A stretch of DNA of 64,000 bases from Tenericutes bacterium RIFOXYA12_FULL_35_10 (GTDB taxonomy: Bacteria; Bacillota_I; Bacilli_A; Acholeplasmatales; Acholeplasmataceae): NCBI GenBank assembly GCA_001830045.1, contig MIDA01000105.1:1-64000 (forward strand), given 5' to 3'. Below, piece after piece: positions 20,271-30,675 of this stretch. The translations under genes were made by a program, and so were the position numbers. The notes under the pieces were generated by a model, which saw only the letters and a list, made by a program, of their open reading frames with translations, did no database searches and was not told the origin of the DNA. Numbering within the stretch: the stretch's first letter is position 1; the number at the start of each line of letters is the position of its first letter.

Positions 20271-21515
20271 TTACTTTTTAGCAACTCTAATTTTCTTAAG
20301 TTTAGCAAACTGTGGAAGACCGTCAACGAGTTTCGCTTTTGCATCGCCTTGAATTAAAGGAAGTGCATAGTCAACATAATCTTGAGTTAACCCTTTTCCT
20401 TCTGGTAAAATCCATTCAAGTGGTACTTTTTGTTCGGTGTTAGCAGCAAGCTTTAATGGAAGTAGAACATATTTCATCTTGTATGGATTTGAAGAGACTC
20501 TCTTAAATCCAACCATCTTATCTGTTGTTCCACGAACTGCAGCTTGAACAGCTTTTTTACCTGCATTGAATGCTTCTTCAACGTCAACTTTAGATGCTAA
20601 ATGCGCAGCAGATCTTTGGATGAGTGAGAACTCAATAGCTCTAACTTTGACATCAATACGGTTAGCGATTTGTTCAGCTAAAACTTGTGCAGTTCCACCT
20701 AATTGCGCATGACCGAATGCATCTCTTTTTAATTCTTGATACATTTCTGGAATGTATTTACCTTCTTTGGTTTTAATACCTTCAGAAACAGCAACAATGA
20801 CTTTTCCTTTTTTGTTTAAGTTTTCTTCAACAGCACTAAAGAATTGTTCGATGTCAAATGGAACTTCTGGAAGATAAATTAAATCTGGACCTTGACCTTT
20901 GTATTGTGCAAGTGCAGCTGCAGCGGTTAACCAACCTGCATTTCTACCCATGACTTCAACAATAGTTACTTGTTTTGTATCATAAACGGTTGCATCATGA
21001 TAAAGTTCCATAAATGTGGTCGCAACATATTTTGCTGCTGAGGCATATCCTGGAGAGTGATCCGTTGCATTTAAATCATTATCAATGGTCTTTGGTACAC
21101 CCATGACGTTACAATCATAACCGGATTTCTTAAAGAATTTAGAAATCTTGTTACATGTATCCATCGAATCATTACCACCATTGTAGAAGAAGTAACGGAT
21201 GTTATACTTCTTGAAGACTTCGAGGAGTCTTTCATATTCACTTGGATCTTTCTTTGGATCTTTTAATTTAAAACGTACGGATCCAATGGCTGAAGATGGT
21301 GTATGCTTTAAACGCATGAGTTCTTCTAAATCTTCTTGTCCGATATCGTAGAAATCTTCGTTTAAGACACCTTTGATGCCGTGAACAGCACCGTATACGG
21401 CTGTGATGTTTTCTTGTTTTAACGCTTCAATGAAAACACCGGCAGCACTTGAGTTAATAACGCTTGTAGGACCACCTGATTGGCCAAGGAGCGCTGCTCC
21501 AACTAAATTTTTCAT
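20271..21515 (-). CDS. PPi-dependent type 6-phosphofructokinase
   Basis: GGNDSMDT and GVPKTIDNDL carry the PPi-PFK signature residues (Asp for the ATP-type Gly; Lys in PKTIDND). Confidence 0.9.
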   Translation of the reverse strand: MKNLVGAALLGQSGGPTSVINSSAAGVFIEALKQENITAVYGAVHGIKGVLNEDFYDIGQEDLEELMRLKHTPSSAIGSVRFKLKDPKKDPSEYERLLEVFKKYNIRYFFYNGGNDSMDTCNKISKFFKKSGYDCNVMGVPKTIDNDLNATDHSPGYASAAKYVATTFMELYHDATVYDTKQVTIVEVMGRNAGWLTAAAALAQYKGQGPDLIYLPEVPFDIEQFFSAVEENLNKKGKVIVAVSEGIKTKEGKYIPEMYQELKRDAFGHAQLGGTAQVLAEQIANRIDVKVRAIEFSLIQRSAAHLASKVDVEEAFNAGKKAVQAAVRGTTDKMVGFKRVSSNPYKMKYVLLPLKLAANTEQKVPLEWILPEGKGLTQDYVDYALPLIQGDAKAKLVDGLPQFAKLKKIRVAKK

Positions 21516-21705
21516 TTCATCACCATTTTTCTATGTTTTTTTGTTTTCCACATGACATTTTACCACAAATCTACGATTTACAAAGGTTTCTATGCACTAA
21601 ATCGTTTTCATAATTTACCAAAATGGTTTGGAGCTACTGTTATACTCGCGCGTTATGTTATAATAAGTTTGCAAGTACGTTTTTTTATGTATGGGAGTTG
21701 AAAAA

Positions 21706-22656
21706 ATGAAAATCGGCGTATTAACATCAGGCGGAGATGCACCAGGAATGAACGCTGCGATTCGTGCAGTTGTCAGAGCTGGGACGATGTATGGACATGA
21801 AATTTATGGCATTAAAGACGGTTATCAAGGCATGATTGATGACAACATTGTTTTACTGACTCACCAAAGTGTTTCTGGGATGTTAAATCTTGGAGGAACT
21901 TTTTTAGGAACCTCAAGAGCTCCTAAGTTTTTAGAAGAAGATGTACGTCAAAAAGCGATTGACAATTTAAAGTCAAGAGGTATTGAAGCACTGATTGTCA
22001 TCGGTGGTGATGGGACTTATCGTGGTGCGATGGATTTATCGAAGATGGGGGTCAAGACGATTGGTCTACCTGGCACGATTGATAACGACATTGCAGGTAC
22101 TGATTTTACGATCGGATTTCATACAGCAGTGGAAACGATTGTTGATGCAATCGACAAACTCAGAGACACATCGACTTCACATCAACGTTGTTCCATTGTT
22201 GAAGTGATGGGAAGACATTGTGGTGATTTAGCACTTTTTGCAGGAATTTGCGGTGGTGCTGAATTTATCATCACACCTGAACATCCGATGAACAAAGATG
22301 AAATTATCGATCGACTTAAAAAACATAAAAAAGAAGGACGTCGTCACGCCATCATTGTGATTACTGAAAATATATTGAATGTTCACGATTTTGCAAATGA
22401 GATTACAGAAAGATCTGGATTTGCCTCACGTGCTACAGTCTTAGGCTATATTCAACGCGGAGGTTCTCCATGTCCTGAAGATCGTATCATGGGTTCTCGC
22501 ATGGGAACATATGCCGTTGAACTCTTAAATGATGATATTTATGGTGTTTGCGTAGGTATCAGAGATTCAAGAATGGTTCATTTGCCTTTCTCCAACGTTG
22601 TTGGAATGAAGAGACCTAAGAATGAACTCTATAATCTGGTTAAAAAGGTTTCATAA
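21706..22656 (+). CDS. pfkA: ATP-dependent 6-phosphofructokinase
   Basis: MKIGVLTSGGDAPGMNAAIRAVVR, GGDGTYRGA, GLPGTIDNDIAGTDFTIGF; likely ATG at 21706. Confidence 0.95.
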   Translation: MKIGVLTSGGDAPGMNAAIRAVVRAGTMYGHEIYGIKDGYQGMIDDNIVLLTHQSVSGMLNLGGTFLGTSRAPKFLEEDVRQKAIDNLKSRGIEALIVIGGDGTYRGAMDLSKMGVKTIGLPGTIDNDIAGTDFTIGFHTAVETIVDAIDKLRDTSTSHQRCSIVEVMGRHCGDLALFAGICGGAEFIITPEHPMNKDEIIDRLKKHKKEGRRHAIIVITENILNVHDFANEITERSGFASRATVLGYIQRGGSPCPEDRIMGSRMGTYAVELLNDDIYGVCVGIRDSRMVHLPFSNVVGMKRPKNELYNLVKKVS

Positions 22657-22704
22657 AAATAAGAAATCATATATAATAAAAATGATAAAAAGTTAAGAAA
22701 GGAT

Positions 22705-25338
22705 ATGACTATGACTAAATACGTCTATTTATTTAAAGAAGGCAACGCAACCATGAAGAACCTTCTTGGCGGTAAAGGTGCGAACTTAGCGGAAATGACA
22801 TCCCTTGGTATGCCCGTTCCTCAAGGTTTTACTGTCACAACTGAAGCATGTAATGACTACTATCGTCGTAAAAAGGTGATTGCTCCTGAAATCATCGAAC
22901 AAATTATTGATGCTTTAGCAAAAACTGAAAAAGAAGCAGGTAAGAAATTCGGAGATCCAAACGATCCATTCCTAGTTTCTGTACGCTCTGGTGCGAGAGC
23001 ATCGATGCCAGGGATGATGGATACCATCTTAAACCTTGGTTTAAACAACATTGCTGTTGAAGGTTTAGCAAAATTAACCAACAACCCACGTTTTGCGTAT
23101 GACTCTTACCGTCGTTTTATTCAAATGTTTGCTGATGTCGTTATGGAAATCGATAAGAGCAACTTTGAAGAATTATTAGAAGAAATGAAGCACAAGAAAG
23201 GTGTTGAATTAGACACTGAACTTGATGCTAACGATTTAAAGAAACTTGTTGGTGAATTCTTAGTGAAATACCAAGAATTAAAAGGTGAACCTTTCCCACA
23301 AGATCCAAAAGAACAATTAATTGGCGCGATCACAGCCGTTTTCAGATCATGGGACAACCCACGTGCGAACACTTACCGCAGATTAAACCACATTCCATAC
23401 GAATGGGGTACAGCGGTTAACGTTCAAGGCATGGTGTTTGGTAACATGGGTGAAGATTCTGGTACAGGTGTTGCCTTCTCTAGAAACCCTTCAACCGGTG
23501 AAAACGAATTATATGGTGAATACTTATTTAACGCACAAGGTGAAGACGTTGTTGCGGGTATTCGTACACCAAAACCTATTTCTGAATTAAAGAAAGACAA
23601 TGCTGCTTTATACCAAGAATTCTTTGATACTGCAAAGAAACTTGAAGCACATTATCGTGACATGCAAGATATGGAGTTCACCATTGAACGTGGTAAGCTT
23701 TACATGTTACAAACACGTAATGGTAAGCGTACTGCACAAGCAGCTCTTAAGATTGCGATCGACTTAGTTAAAGAAGGCGTTTTATCTGAAAAAGAAGCTG
23801 TGTTAAAAGTTGAACCAGCACAATTAGACGCTTTATTACACCCACAATTCAATCCAGCTGCGTTAAAGAAAGCTAGAGTCATTACAACAGGTTTAAATGC
23901 ATCTCCAGGTGCTGCAACCGGTCGTGTGGTATTCACTGCTGAACGTGCGAAAGAATTGAAGAAACAAGATGGTCTTCCCGTGATTTTAGTTCGTCAAGAA
24001 ACATCACCTGAAGATATCGAAGGTATGATCGTTGCATCAGGTATTTTAACATCACGTGGTGGTATGACATCACACGCTGCCGTTGTTGCACGTGGTATGG
24101 GTACATGCTGTGTTGCTGGTGCTGGTGCCGTTCATGTCAATGAAAAGAAAAAGACTTTTGAAATCAATGGCGAAACATTTAAAGAAGGCGATTGGATTTC
24201 ATTAGATGGTTCTACAGGTAAAGTTTATGGTGAAAAGGTTGAAACACAAGATGCAACCGTTTCTGGCGATTTTGAAACATTAATGACATGGGCTGATAAG
24301 TTCAGAGCATTAAAGGTTAGAACAAACGCAGATACACCAAGAGACGCTAAAGTCGCTTATAACTATGGTGCTGAAGGTATTGGATTATGCCGTACAGAAC
24401 ATATGTTCTTCGAACCAGATCGTATTCCAGCTGTTCGTGAAATGATCGTAGCTAAGAATAAGGCTGAAAGAGAAAAAGCATTAGCGAAACTTCTCCCCAT
24501 GCAAAGAGAAGACTTCATCGGATTATATAAAGAGATGAAGGGTTACGCCGTGACCATCCGTTATTTGGATCCACCTCTACATGAATTCGTTCCAACTGCT
24601 GAAGATGATATTCGTGATTTAGCAAAAGAAATGGGATTAACATTTGAAGAACTTTCTAAGACAATTAATGATCTTCATGAAACAAACCCAATGTTAGGTC
24701 ACCGTGGTGTTAGACTTTCAGTCACTTACCCTGAAATTGCAGAAATGCAAACCAGAGCGGTCATTGAAGCTGCAATTCACGTGAAGAAAGAAGGACTTGA
24801 TATCACTCCAGAAATCATGATTCCTTTAGTTGGTGAAGTCAAAGAACTTCAATACGTTAAAGATATCGTTGTTGAAACTGCAGACAGAATTATTAAAGAA
24901 TCTGGTTTAGATCTTAAGTACTTAGTGGGTACGATGATTGAAATCCCAAGAGCTGCAATCACTGCAGATATCATTGCGAAAGAAGCAGAATTCTTTAGCT
25001 TTGGTACAAACGATTTAACACAAATGACCTTTGGTTTCTCAAGAGATGACGCTGGCAAGTTCTTAGGCGATTACTACGAAAAGAAGATTTTCGCTTCTGA
25101 CCCATTTGCGCATATCGACCAAACAGGTGTTGGTAAATTAATGGAAATGGCTGTTACTTTAGGTAAACAAACAAGACCTGATATTAAATTAGGTATTTGT
25201 GGTGAACACGGTGGGGACCCACTTTCAGTGGAATTCTGCCATAACATCGGTTTAACATATGTTTCATGTTCTCCATTTAGAGTGCCGATTGCAAGACTTG
25301 CAGCTGCACATGCTAACATTAAGAACCCAAGAAAATAA
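22705..25338 (+). CDS. ppdK: Pyruvate, phosphate dikinase
   Basis: LGGKGANLAEMTSLGMPVPQGFTVTTE and GGMTSHAAVVARGMGTCCVAG (phosphohistidine site). Confidence 0.97.
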   Translation: MTMTKYVYLFKEGNATMKNLLGGKGANLAEMTSLGMPVPQGFTVTTEACNDYYRRKKVIAPEIIEQIIDALAKTEKEAGKKFGDPNDPFLVSVRSGARASMPGMMDTILNLGLNNIAVEGLAKLTNNPRFAYDSYRRFIQMFADVVMEIDKSNFEELLEEMKHKKGVELDTELDANDLKKLVGEFLVKYQELKGEPFPQDPKEQLIGAITAVFRSWDNPRANTYRRLNHIPYEWGTAVNVQGMVFGNMGEDSGTGVAFSRNPSTGENELYGEYLFNAQGEDVVAGIRTPKPISELKKDNAALYQEFFDTAKKLEAHYRDMQDMEFTIERGKLYMLQTRNGKRTAQAALKIAIDLVKEGVLSEKEAVLKVEPAQLDALLHPQFNPAALKKARVITTGLNASPGAATGRVVFTAERAKELKKQDGLPVILVRQETSPEDIEGMIVASGILTSRGGMTSHAAVVARGMGTCCVAGAGAVHVNEKKKTFEINGETFKEGDWISLDGSTGKVYGEKVETQDATVSGDFETLMTWADKFRALKVRTNADTPRDAKVAYNYGAEGIGLCRTEHMFFEPDRIPAVREMIVAKNKAEREKALAKLLPMQREDFIGLYKEMKGYAVTIRYLDPPLHEFVPTAEDDIRDLAKEMGLTFEELSKTINDLHETNPMLGHRGVRLSVTYPEIAEMQTRAVIEAAIHVKKEGLDITPEIMIPLVGEVKELQYVKDIVVETADRIIKESGLDLKYLVGTMIEIPRAAITADIIAKEAEFFSFGTNDLTQMTFGFSRDDAGKFLGDYYEKKIFASDPFAHIDQTGVGKLMEMAVTLGKQTRPDIKLGICGEHGGDPLSVEFCHNIGLTYVSCSPFRVPIARLAAAHANIKNPRK

Positions 25339-25352
25339 GTCAATATGAAATT

Positions 25353-25382
25353 AAGCCTGACTATATGTTGGGCTTTTTTTAT
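25353..25382 (+). terminator. Rho-independent terminator after ppdK
   Basis: AAGCCTGAC-tatat-GTTGGGCTT (with G-U pairs) then T run. Confidence 0.8.
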
Positions 25383-25603
25383 TAGAAGAGTAGGAGACAG
25401 CTCTATATCTTCTTATACCAGGGTTCTCAGTCTGGAATTTGAATAGCAAAAAGAAGCGGGTGAACGATCATCCATAAATACATAGTTTTGTTTTCATTAA
25501 ACCACAGTTCACTAATAATTGGATAATTTAATCTACAATAATTGGAATAAAAAGATGATATAAATTGGAATAGTGATATAATGAACATAGAGGTGATTAC
25601 TAA

Positions 25604-26863
25604 ATGGCTTTCATTAATTATCGTAAGAGACTTATCGAACAAGATATCGAGAATAAAATGAGATATAGTGGTGGTGTTGTTATAGAAGGTCCTAAATGGG
25701 CTGGTAAATCTACAACAGCTGCTTTATTTTCAAAAACCATCATTAAACTTCAAAATCCGATCATCAAAAAACAGTATCAAACATTAGCAACGATATCAAA
25801 AGATGAACTATTGTCGGGTGAAAAGCCAATTCTTTTTGATGAATGGCAAGAAGTTCCAGAACTATGGGATTTTATCCGATTAGATATCGATGAGCATAAG
25901 TTCAAAGGTGCATATCTGTTAACTGGTTCAACAAAAAAACAAAATTTGCCTGTTTCTCACACTGGAACAGGTAGAATAAATTCTATATATATGAGACCCA
26001 TGAGTCTTTATGAAAGTGGTGACTCAACAGGTACTGTTTCACTTAGCGCCTTATTTAAAGGTGTGAAACTAAAACCTGTAAAATCTCATATAACAATTAA
26101 TGATATTGCACAACTTATATGTCGAGGGGGTTGGCCCGGAAGTCTAGATTTAACGGTTAAAGATCAGCTGCTCGTGGCTAGAGATTTATTAGAAAGCATT
26201 ATTAAAAATGATGTCGATGAAGTAGACGGTATAAAGAAAGATAAAGAAAAAATGAGAAAACTGATAAGAAGTTATGCTAGAAATATATCAACTTTAGCCA
26301 CTAGCAAAACAATTTATCAAGATCAAAATAACGAAGGATTACTTTTGGATTATAAAACATTTGACTCCTATGTTAATGCATTACAAAGATTGTTTATCAT
26401 AGAAAATGTTAAAGCTTGGTCTCCACAAATTAGAAGTTCATCAACCATTAGAACATCAGATAAAAAACAATTTGTAGATCCATCAATTGCTGTTGCTGCA
26501 CTAGGTTTATCTGTAGAAAAGTTAAAAAATGATTTTAATACATTTGGATTTTTCTTTGAATCTATTTGCACAAGAGATATAAAAATTTATGCTCAAACAC
26601 TTGAGGGTGAAGTATATCATTACCTCGACTCATCGGGTTTAGAAATCGACTTGATTATCGAATTAAATGATGGAAATTGGGCCGCTATAGAGGTAAAAAT
26701 GGGAGAAAATGAAGTTGAAAAAGCTGCAGAAAACCTAAAAAAACTGGCGAACTTACATAAGGTTGTCAAACCCTCATTTTTAATGATACTAACAAATACT
26801 CAGTTAGGGTACCAACGACAAGATGGCGTATTCGTTATACCAATAGGTTGCCTTAAACCATAA
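25604..26863 (+). CDS. AAA (AAA_14) ATPase with DUF4143-type C-terminus
   Basis: Walker A GPKWAGKST, Walker B PILFDEW, C-terminal GLEIDLIIELNDGNWAAIEVKMG resembling PD-(D/E)XK. Confidence 0.85.
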   Translation: MAFINYRKRLIEQDIENKMRYSGGVVIEGPKWAGKSTTAALFSKTIIKLQNPIIKKQYQTLATISKDELLSGEKPILFDEWQEVPELWDFIRLDIDEHKFKGAYLLTGSTKKQNLPVSHTGTGRINSIYMRPMSLYESGDSTGTVSLSALFKGVKLKPVKSHITINDIAQLICRGGWPGSLDLTVKDQLLVARDLLESIIKNDVDEVDGIKKDKEKMRKLIRSYARNISTLATSKTIYQDQNNEGLLLDYKTFDSYVNALQRLFIIENVKAWSPQIRSSSTIRTSDKKQFVDPSIAVAALGLSVEKLKNDFNTFGFFFESICTRDIKIYAQTLEGEVYHYLDSSGLEIDLIIELNDGNWAAIEVKMGENEVEKAAENLKKLANLHKVVKPSFLMILTNTQLGYQRQDGVFVIPIGCLKP

Positions 26864-27003
26864 TAATCAATAACTTTGAATAATGATTGATAGGAATAAG
26901 AATGAAATGTGTTTTTAAAAGTAATTAACAATTTCATAATTGGAAAAAAAGATGAGATGATAGATCTGATCTTTTTTTGTGAAATGATGTGAGAAATGCA
27001 AAA

Positions 27004-27021
27004 TTGTTGAAAAGTCAACAA
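27004..27021. promoter_or_regulatory. Inverted repeat overlapping -35; candidate MarR-type operator
   Basis: TTGTTGA-AAAG-TCAACAA perfect arms; -35 TTGAAA (27007) and -10 TATCAT (27029) with 16-nt spacer. Confidence 0.5.
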
Positions 27022-27059
27022 AAAAGAGTATCATAGAAACTATGACTATGGAGGTTTCT

Positions 27060-28829
27060 ATGTTTAAATTATTTAAGTATTTTAGATGGTATCATTATAT
27101 GTTTATCGTCTTGATTGCAGGATTGATTTACGGTCAAGTCCAAATGGACTTAGCGCTTCCTGAGTATATGGGAAAAATCATTATTCTGATTAATCAAGGC
27201 ATTCAAACAGGGACACCACAAACCAGTGAGATTTTAAATGAAGGATTAATGATGTTGCTCATCACGTTTGGTTCGATTACAGCAACCATTATTGCAAGTT
27301 TTATCGCAGCAAGACTTGGGACTAGATTAGCTGTAACGATCAGACATCGTTTGTTTCAGCATATCCAAGGTTTTTCTGCAGCTGAAATGAATCATTTTTC
27401 AACACCATCACTCATTACGAGAAGTACGAATGATGTGCAACAAGTTCAAATGGCTGTCATCATGATGTTGCGTATGCTAATTACAGCACCGATTATGGCA
27501 TTTTCAGGCATTCGAAAAGTCACGTCGATTAACTTAACTATGAGTTTAATTGTTGTAGGTGGTGTGGTTGCGATTATTGCACTCATTTCAGTCATCTTTA
27601 TTTTAGTTGGACCGAAGTTTGCGAAGATTCAAACAAAGATTGATGATGTCAACCAAGTGACAAGAGAAACCTTAACGGGTATTCGTGTCGTAAGAGCACA
27701 TCGTGCAGAACATATTCAAGGTGATAAATTTGAAGTTGTTAACACAGATTTAACCAAAACACAACTTTTCGTTAACAGTGCATTTGCAGTGATGAACCCA
27801 GGAATGAGTTTTATTATGAATGCACTCAATTTAGCATTGATAACGGTTGGAGCTGTTTTAATTGGTGATGGTTTGTTAGGTTCTAATCCGATTGAAGGCC
27901 TTTCACTTCAAGTGCAGTTTACGTCGTATGCAATGACGATTCTTATAGCCTTTATGATTTTAATTATGCTCTTTATCTTTTTACCAAGAGCATGGGTATC
28001 AGCAAAACGAATTAATGAAGTGTTAGATCAACCTTACACCATCCATGATGGTTCATCTACTTTTGATGATACATCTCGCGATTTAGTTGTTGAATTCAAA
28101 CACGTTAGTTTTCGTTACCCACACGCGGATGAAGACGTTTTAAAAGATGTTAGTTTTAAAGTCAAAAAAGGTGAAACACTCGCATTTATTGGTTCTACTG
28201 GATCAGGTAAATCTACGATCGTATCACTCTTACTGAGATTTTATGATGTGACACAAGGTGAAATTTTAATCAATGGTGTGAATATCAAGTCATATCAGTT
28301 AAGTGAACTCTATCGCTTGATGGGTTACGTGCCACAAAAAGGTACGCTTTTTAGAGGTACGATTAAGTCAAATCTTGAAATAGGTCGTAGGGAAGCTGAT
28401 GAAGATCAAATGATTGAAGCACTGGATACAGCACAAATCAAATCGATTTTAAATGAAGGTGAAGAAGGTTTAAATCGTTCTATAGATCAAGGTGGTCAAA
28501 ACGTATCTGGTGGACAACGCCAAAGACTATCGATTGCACGTGCATTAATTAAAAAACCACAGATTTATATCTTTGATGATTCATTTAGTGCACTCGATTA
28601 TCGCACAGATCGACTGCTTAGAAAAGCACTTAAAAAGCAAACAGAACACGCATTAACCGTCATCATTGGTCAACGCATCGGAACCATTCTTGATGCAGAA
28701 CAAATCATTGTTCTTGATCAAGGAATCATTGTAGGTCAAGGTAAACATCATGAGCTTCTTGAATCATGTCAAGCATATCAAGATATTGCCTATGCACAGC
28801 TATCAAAGGAGGAACTCAGCCATGTCTAA
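27060..28829 (+). CDS. ABC exporter half-transporter (degenerate Walker-B catalytic position)
   Basis: TMD-NBD; GSTGSGKST, NVSGGQRQRLS, IYIFDDSFSALD; start at 27060 after GGAGG. Confidence 0.92.
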   Translation: MFKLFKYFRWYHYMFIVLIAGLIYGQVQMDLALPEYMGKIIILINQGIQTGTPQTSEILNEGLMMLLITFGSITATIIASFIAARLGTRLAVTIRHRLFQHIQGFSAAEMNHFSTPSLITRSTNDVQQVQMAVIMMLRMLITAPIMAFSGIRKVTSINLTMSLIVVGGVVAIIALISVIFILVGPKFAKIQTKIDDVNQVTRETLTGIRVVRAHRAEHIQGDKFEVVNTDLTKTQLFVNSAFAVMNPGMSFIMNALNLALITVGAVLIGDGLLGSNPIEGLSLQVQFTSYAMTILIAFMILIMLFIFLPRAWVSAKRINEVLDQPYTIHDGSSTFDDTSRDLVVEFKHVSFRYPHADEDVLKDVSFKVKKGETLAFIGSTGSGKSTIVSLLLRFYDVTQGEILINGVNIKSYQLSELYRLMGYVPQKGTLFRGTIKSNLEIGRREADEDQMIEALDTAQIKSILNEGEEGLNRSIDQGGQNVSGGQRQRLSIARALIKKPQIYIFDDSFSALDYRTDRLLRKALKKQTEHALTVIIGQRIGTILDAEQIIVLDQGIIVGQGKHHELLESCQAYQDIAYAQLSKEELSHV

Positions 28830-30675
28830 TCAGTCAAAAGATAGCCAAAAGCCTGTTGTTCGTCCAATGCATGGTCCTATGGGACGCATGGGTGGTGGTG
28901 AAAAACCAAAATCCATGAAGAATGCTTTGAAACAATTATTAACGTATATTAAACCATATCGCTTACAGTTTTTAATGATGATTATGTTTGCTATGTTGGG
29001 TGCTGCACTTGCTATTGCTGGACCTAAATTATTAGGAAACATTACATCTGAAATTCAAAAAGGGATTGCTTATAACCCCATATCTGGAACATTTTTAGTG
29101 GATATCAATTTTGATGTCATTTATAACATTGTTTATCTTTTAATCTTACTTTATGGGTTAAGTTTATTCTTTAATGTCACACAAGGTATTTTAGTCAGTC
29201 GTATGACACAAAAGATTTCTAAACAACTCAGAACTGACTTGTTTAAGAAAATGGAAAGATTACCACTTAAATACTTTGATCAGCATCCTCATGGTGATAC
29301 ATTATCACGTATGACCAATGATATTGATACCATTGGTCAAGCAATGAATTCATCCGTGTCTTCATTGTTCTCATCGATCACACTTTTAATTGGTGTGCTC
29401 ATTATGATGTTAACGATCTCAGGATGGTTGACATTGGTTGCAATGATCACGCTCCCATCAACAACCGTCTTAATGGGTCTCATTATGAAGAAAGCAAGAG
29501 GCTATTTTAGAAAGCAGCAACAAACCTTAGGATTACTGAATGGACATATTGAAGAAAACTATACGAACCAACAAATTGTTAAAACATATCAAGCAGAACA
29601 AACCATGTTAGATACATTTGAAGTACACAATAAAGATTTGTATGAATCATCTTGGAAATCACAGTTTATTTCAGGTTTAATGATGCCACTCACAACGTTT
29701 GTAAGTAATCTTTCCTATGTTGCGATTTCGGTTGTAGGCGGTATTTTAGCAATTAGTAGAGGATTACTCATTGGTGATATTCAATCGATGCTCATGTATG
29801 TGAGAACATTTTCTCAACCATTAGGAAACATTGCTCAAAGTTTAACGATGACACAAACAGCTTTAGCAGCTTCAGAAAGAGTATTTGAATTTCTAAATGA
29901 ACCCGAGATGATCGTAGAAACAAGAAGCGTTGAGATGAATAAGATCAAGGGAAATGTTCGTTTTGATCATGTTCGTTTCGGTTATGTCGAAGGTAAAGAA
30001 ATTATCCATGATTTTAACGCTGAAATTAAAGCTGGTCAAAAGATTGCAATTGTAGGACCAACTGGTGCAGGTAAAACGACACTGGTTAATCTGTTAATGC
30101 GTTTTTATGAACTTAATAGTGGTTCAATTCAAGTTGATGGTATCAAAACGACTGATTTAACCCGCGATCAAGTTCATGAACTTTTTGGTATGGTACTTCA
30201 AGACACATGGTTGTTTAAAGGCAGCATCAAAGATAACTTGAAATACGGAAAACCAGACGTTTCAGATGAATTGATGATCCAAGCAACACAAGCAGCAAAC
30301 ATTGACCATTTTATCAAGAGTCTTCCTTATGGATATGATATGGTTCTTGATGAGAATGCAAGTATATCACAAGGACAAAAACAATTATTAACTATTGCGA
30401 GAGCTATGATCGTTGATGCACCTATGTTGATCTTAGATGAAGCGACATCTTCGGTTGATGTTCGAACTGAACTTCTTATCCAAGAAGCTATGGATCGCCT
30501 CATGAAGGGAAGAACAACGTTTGTTATTGCTCACCGTTTATCAACGATTAAAAATGCAGATCTCATTTTCGTTTTAAAAGATGGTAATATCGTTGAGACG
30601 GGAACACATAACACGTTACTTGAACAACAAGGTTTTTATGCAGATCTGTATAATAGTCAGTTTGAAACGGAGTGA
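28822..30675 (+). CDS. ABC exporter half-transporter (canonical catalytic Glu, altered signature)
   Basis: GPTGAGKTT, ASISQGQKQLLT, MLILDEATSSVD; ATG 28822 after AAAGGAGG overlaps upstream gene. Confidence 0.92.
   Translation: MSNQSKDSQKPVVRPMHGPMGRMGGGEKPKSMKNALKQLLTYIKPYRLQFLMMIMFAMLGAALAIAGPKLLGNITSEIQKGIAYNPISGTFLVDINFDVIYNIVYLLILLYGLSLFFNVTQGILVSRMTQKISKQLRTDLFKKMERLPLKYFDQHPHGDTLSRMTNDIDTIGQAMNSSVSSLFSSITLLIGVLIMMLTISGWLTLVAMITLPSTTVLMGLIMKKARGYFRKQQQTLGLLNGHIEENYTNQQIVKTYQAEQTMLDTFEVHNKDLYESSWKSQFISGLMMPLTTFVSNLSYVAISVVGGILAISRGLLIGDIQSMLMYVRTFSQPLGNIAQSLTMTQTALAASERVFEFLNEPEMIVETRSVEMNKIKGNVRFDHVRFGYVEGKEIIHDFNAEIKAGQKIAIVGPTGAGKTTLVNLLMRFYELNSGSIQVDGIKTTDLTRDQVHELFGMVLQDTWLFKGSIKDNLKYGKPDVSDELMIQATQAANIDHFIKSLPYGYDMVLDENASISQGQKQLLTIARAMIVDAPMLILDEATSSVDVRTELLIQEAMDRLMKGRTTFVIAHRLSTIKNADLIFVLKDGNIVETGTHNTLLEQQGFYADLYNSQFETE

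Noticed and set aside
25604-26863. Calling the AAA/DUF4143 gene a transposase or integrase
   Set aside because: No DDE or tyrosine recombinase motifs and no terminal inverted repeats.
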